DNA of 64,000 nucleotides, from positions 372,001-436,000 of the forward strand of contig JBMNMU010000001.1 in NCBI GenBank assembly GCA_050953505.1, written 5' to 3'. The position numbers were made by a program, and so were the translations under genes. This DNA comes from JBMNMU01 sp050953505. Its GTDB lineage: Bacteria > Bacillota > Clostridia > Peptostreptococcales > Anaerovoracaceae. How positions within the stretch are numbered: the stretch's first letter is position 1; every line of letters starts with the position of its first letter. A model generated the notes under the pieces. It saw nothing but the letters and a program-made list of their open reading frames with translations. It was not told the DNA's origin and made no database searches. Below are positions 61,268-64,000 of this stretch, in pieces.

Positions 61268-61290
61268 GAAATACTGACTTGGAGGATTTT

Positions 61291-61650
61291 ATGAAATTAA
61301 AAGACCCGAAGGAATTATTAAATTCGTACTTAGATGGAGCTCGAAACTTAAATGCTGCAGCTCCCATGCAAACAAAAGGATTTTATAGTTTGTTAAATGC
61401 TTGTGGTAGCAATGGGGCTTTATCAGAAAAGTTTAAAGAGTTGATTGGTGTTGCTATTGGCTCGTATAACAGATGCGAGTATTGTATCGTTTACCATGTG
61501 TACCAGTCATTTAAATTAGGTGCTACGAGGGAAGAGGTATTAGAAGCCGCTCTAACTGCAGCAATATATGGTGGGGGGCCAACATTGGCATATATCTCCA
61601 CACTTGTGCAGGATTCCATTGAAGCGTTTGCACCGGAGTTTGGAAAATAG
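61291..61650 (+). CDS. Carboxymuconolactone decarboxylase family (AhpD-like) protein
   Basis: 119-aa all-helical protein of the CMD/AhpD family. The redox-active CXXC with downstream histidine is present in NRCEYCIVYHVYQSF, followed by KLGATREEVLEAALTA. Such proteins act as thiol peroxidase or disulfide-reductase-like partners; a true decarboxylase role is unlikely because of the CXXC. ATG 61291 follows TTGGAGG by 5 bp. It lies between a membrane peptide and the reductive dehalogenase-like gene, suggesting a redox role in that cassette (inferred). Confidence 0.88.
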   Translation: MKLKDPKELLNSYLDGARNLNAAAPMQTKGFYSLLNACGSNGALSEKFKELIGVAIGSYNRCEYCIVYHVYQSFKLGATREEVLEAALTAAIYGGGPTLAYISTLVQDSIEAFAPEFGK

Positions 61651-61711
61651 AATTAATTATTAAGTCTAAAAGAATCATTTATGTAAAGTTTTTCTAAATG
61701 GAGGTAGGACA

Positions 61712-62881
61712 ATGGCTAATGAAATAAAATATAGAGACATACTTTATAATAACGAGCAAATCGGAAAATATCCACTTGATAAGTTAAAAAGAGTGGACAA
61801 GATAACAACCCGTTATGTCGGCGATGTTGAACGAAGAGATCCGAGAGAGCATGCTTTGGCTGTTCCTTTTAGAGGAGATTATGGAGAAAAGGTGAAGGAG
61901 TTAGCACCAAAAATGACGGTTTCAGAGCCTTTAGGTGCGTCCTTAGTAAGTATGCAAAGGCATATTAACAACTTCAGACAAAATGAGGTGGCAGCGAAAA
62001 AAGCTCCAATTCCTGATGATCCAAGGGTTTTAGCTCGTCACGTCAAGAGCTTAGGATATTTTCTTGGTGCTGATATGGTAGGCATCTGCGAACTACCGCA
62101 ATCTGCTGTATATAGCCATGATATGGATGGCAACCCTATAGAAGCGCCTTATAAATATGCAATTGTTCTACTTTGCAGAAAAGATGCTACTACCATTGAG
62201 GCTTCCTGTGGATATGACTGGATTTTTGACCCTGTTAGTTTTCAGACTTATCAAAGACTAGCATGCCAGACAGAGACTATGGCTAATTATTTAAGAAGGC
62301 TAGGACATGAGGCCGCTCCTTCAAATATGTGGAATTACCTTACATTGATGCCCCAGCTTATTTTAGAAGCAGGGCTTGGAGAAGAGAGCAGGATGGGAAT
62401 TGCAGTCAACCCATTTGTCGGCGGAAACTTCAAATCAGCAGCTGTACTGACTAATTTGCCCTTAGAAGTAGATAAGCCGATTGATTTTGGATTACAGGAA
62501 TATTGTAAAAATTGTACAATCTGTGCAGAGCAATGCCCAACTCAGGCAATATCTTACGGGGAAAAGGAAGTTTATAACGGTTACGAAGCTTGGAAGATGG
62601 ATGAAAGAAAATGCTCCACATTTAATATTTTAAACACTAAAGGTTGCGTTTGTGGAAGATGCACAAAATTCTGCCCTTGGGGTGGTTTAAACACCGATCC
62701 CGAAGATTTTAAAGATTGGGACGGTACAAATGAAAGCTTAAAGGCTATGGCGGATGCTAGAGCAAAAGCGTGGAGAGAAAAGAATTATAAGAGCGAGCAA
62801 GAAACTACACATAAATGGTGGTTTGACTTAGAAAAAGTAGATGATGAATATGTAATACCACCTACTACCGAAAGGCTTTAG
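61712..62881 (+). CDS. Reductive dehalogenase-like cobalamin/Fe-S protein lacking a Tat signal
   Basis: 389 aa. The C-terminal third binds two [4Fe-4S] clusters: YCKNCTICAEQCPTQAI (CxxCxxCxxxCP, near residue 268) and a second set CSTFNILNTKGC plus CGRCTKFCPWG (near 300-330), the arrangement of reductive dehalogenases. Upstream, SLGYFLGADMVGICELPQ and the central part fit the cobalamin-binding nitroreductase-like fold. There is no RRxFxK twin-arginine leader, so it should be cytoplasmic. Respiratory RdhA proteins are longer and exported. The epoxyqueuosine reductase QueG is the nearest alternative, but the second cluster motif and the cassette context argue against it. Substrate unknown. GGAGG precedes ATG. 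Confidence 0.82.
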   Translation: MANEIKYRDILYNNEQIGKYPLDKLKRVDKITTRYVGDVERRDPREHALAVPFRGDYGEKVKELAPKMTVSEPLGASLVSMQRHINNFRQNEVAAKKAPIPDDPRVLARHVKSLGYFLGADMVGICELPQSAVYSHDMDGNPIEAPYKYAIVLLCRKDATTIEASCGYDWIFDPVSFQTYQRLACQTETMANYLRRLGHEAAPSNMWNYLTLMPQLILEAGLGEESRMGIAVNPFVGGNFKSAAVLTNLPLEVDKPIDFGLQEYCKNCTICAEQCPTQAISYGEKEVYNGYEAWKMDERKCSTFNILNTKGCVCGRCTKFCPWGGLNTDPEDFKDWDGTNESLKAMADARAKAWREKNYKSEQETTHKWWFDLEKVDDEYVIPPTTERL

Positions 62882-62944
62882 CCCATAAGTAGAGCCCACA
62901 GATCGAGTATTAAATCCAAAAAATAATTAGGAGGATTTTATTGC

Positions 62945-64000
62945 ATGAAATTAGGAGTATTAATAGCAGTTCTAATATATGAAATCGTTGTTATATTTGG
63001 TGTAGGCTTATATGTTTCAAAGACAAGAAATAAAGAGCTTAAGGATAGCTTTGCGCTGGCAGGAAGAAGCATGGGAATTCTCACCTTAAGTGCGACAGTA
63101 GCACTGACAGGGCTTGGTACTGCACACATACTTGGTATATTTGAAATGTCTTATGGTATGGGAGCGGTGGCAATTTGGTTTAGCTTAGCCCATGTAATTT
63201 TAATTGTTGTATGTTGTTTTGGAACAGGGTTGTGGATCCGAAGATTGGGAGTAACTACTGTTCCGCAAGCTCTGGAAGGCATGTACGGAAAAAACATAGC
63301 CTTAGCAATAGGATGTGTCATGGCAGGTATAATTTGGGGCATCCTAACTCTCGAAACTCAGGGTATTGGAATTGTAGTGGCTACAATGACAGGTTGGCCC
63401 ATCGCTAATGCCGCAGTAATCGGAGGTATATTAGGAATATTTTATGTAATATTAGCTGGTATGGAAGAGGTCGGAAAAGTTAATGTAATTAATGCTGCTG
63501 TAATGTATATTGGTTTAATAATTGCAGTGGCCGCTATTGCGCTGAAATTACCCGGTGGAAACTTTAACACAGTAGGAGCTTTCTTCAACGAGAACCCTGC
63601 AACTTCATTTATGACTAGTATACTAGGTACTCCAGAGCTAATTATTACCTTTGCTGTTGCTCAGATAATTACAGTAGTATTCTGCCATGGTGTCAGCCAG
63701 GTATTCCTACAATCTTTTATGGCAGCAAAGGATGAAAAAACAATAAGAAGATCTGTTTGGATAGCAGCGCCCCTAAATGGATTATTTGGAGTTTTCGCTG
63801 TTGTTATTGGTCTGACAGCAAGGGCACTTCCGGAATATGCCGAACTAGGACCTAAGATGGCTGCAACAACGTTGTTAATTGAAATGCTTCCTGGGTGGAT
63901 ATCAGCAATACTATTGGCATCATTACTAGCTGCAATACTATCAACCTTTGCAATGACCTCACTGACTCCAGCAACAATTTTCGCAATTGATATTTATAAA
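62945..64000 (+). CDS. Sodium:solute symporter family transporter (3' end outside window)
   Basis: 352 codons are visible and the frame is open at the window end. The start is ATG with AGGAGG about 9 bp upstream. The N-terminus shows the SSS pattern: one helix, then KDSFALAGRSMGILTLSATV and GLGTAHILGIFEMSYGMG, and a further segment GTGLWIRRLGVTTVPQALE. About ten hydrophobic helices are present so far. It is only about 30-45 % alike by eye to the symporter at 11017. It follows the reductase by 63 bp with no terminator, so it likely imports that enzyme's substrate into the cytoplasm, matching the missing Tat signal. Confidence 0.88.
   Translation, partial: MKLGVLIAVLIYEIVVIFGVGLYVSKTRNKELKDSFALAGRSMGILTLSATVALTGLGTAHILGIFEMSYGMGAVAIWFSLAHVILIVVCCFGTGLWIRRLGVTTVPQALEGMYGKNIALAIGCVMAGIIWGILTLETQGIGIVVATMTGWPIANAAVIGGILGIFYVILAGMEEVGKVNVINAAVMYIGLIIAVAAIALKLPGGNFNTVGAFFNENPATSFMTSILGTPELIITFAVAQIITVVFCHGVSQVFLQSFMAAKDEKTIRRSVWIAAPLNGLFGVFAVVIGLTARALPEYAELGPKMAATTLLIEMLPGWISAILLASLLAAILSTFAMTSLTPATIFAIDIYK

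Noticed and set aside
61712..62881. Epoxyqueuosine reductase (QueG) as identity of the cobalamin/Fe-S protein
   Set aside because: The second cluster motif (KGC-V-CGRCTKFCPWG after a long loop), the central region and the symporter/AhpD context fit the reductive dehalogenase family better; the alternative is kept as a test.

Overview
The window is about 64 kb of a low-GC (roughly 40 %, by eye) bacterial chromosome. Strong AGGAGG-type ribosome binding sites, a lipoprotein-type ABC binding protein, the tig-clpP-clpX-lon-engB block, the anaerobic (cobalt-early) cobalamin pathway, sigma-54 activators beside amino-acid catabolism genes and a cobalamin/Fe-S reductive-dehalogenase-like enzyme together suggest a strictly anaerobic, amino-acid-fermenting member of the Clostridia. 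A family-level assignment is not possible from the sequence alone. No rRNA, tRNA, CRISPR array, prophage or intact insertion sequence was seen.

Layout. 1-3.1 kb: end of a phosphate-uptake operon (pstC partial, pstA, pstB, phoU). 3.2-5.7 kb: polar amino-acid ABC transporter. 5.9-7.5 kb: beta-CASP metallo-beta-lactamase RNase-like protein. 7.6-16.4 kb: a catabolic island with two sigma-54 enhancer-binding regulators, an M20 amidohydrolase behind a near-consensus -24/-12 promoter, a sodium:solute symporter and a class III aminotransferase. 16.7-28.8 kb: housekeeping (CYTH protein, trigger factor, ClpP, ClpX, Lon, EngB, Hpt, PduL, DeoC, Lgt, YchF), with a perfect 73-bp palindrome between lgt and ychF. 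29.0-30.0 kb: two universal stress proteins on the minus strand.

30.3-57.6 kb: a cobalamin riboswitch followed by about 27 kb of same-strand genes. These encode cobalt uptake (cbiMNQO), the route from glutamyl-tRNA to uroporphyrinogen III and precorrin-2 (hemA, hemL, hemB, hemC, cobA-hemD), cobalt insertion (cbiK), corrin-ring synthesis (cbiL, F, H, G, D, J, ET, C, A) and late steps (cobO, cbiP, cbiB, cobD-like, cobT). cobU and cobS are not in the window. The gene cbiET is flanked on both sides by non-coding tandem arrays, two of them built from inverted TTCCTAC/GTAGGAA hairpins. This is the most unusual structure in the window.

57.7-64 kb: a minus-strand DASS-type anion transporter, an unknown helical protein, sfsA, and a cassette of a 39-aa membrane peptide, an AhpD-like protein, a reductive dehalogenase-like protein without a Tat signal, and a sodium:solute symporter cut by the window end. 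The corrinoid made by the large operon is the expected cofactor of that reductase; this functional link is inferred.
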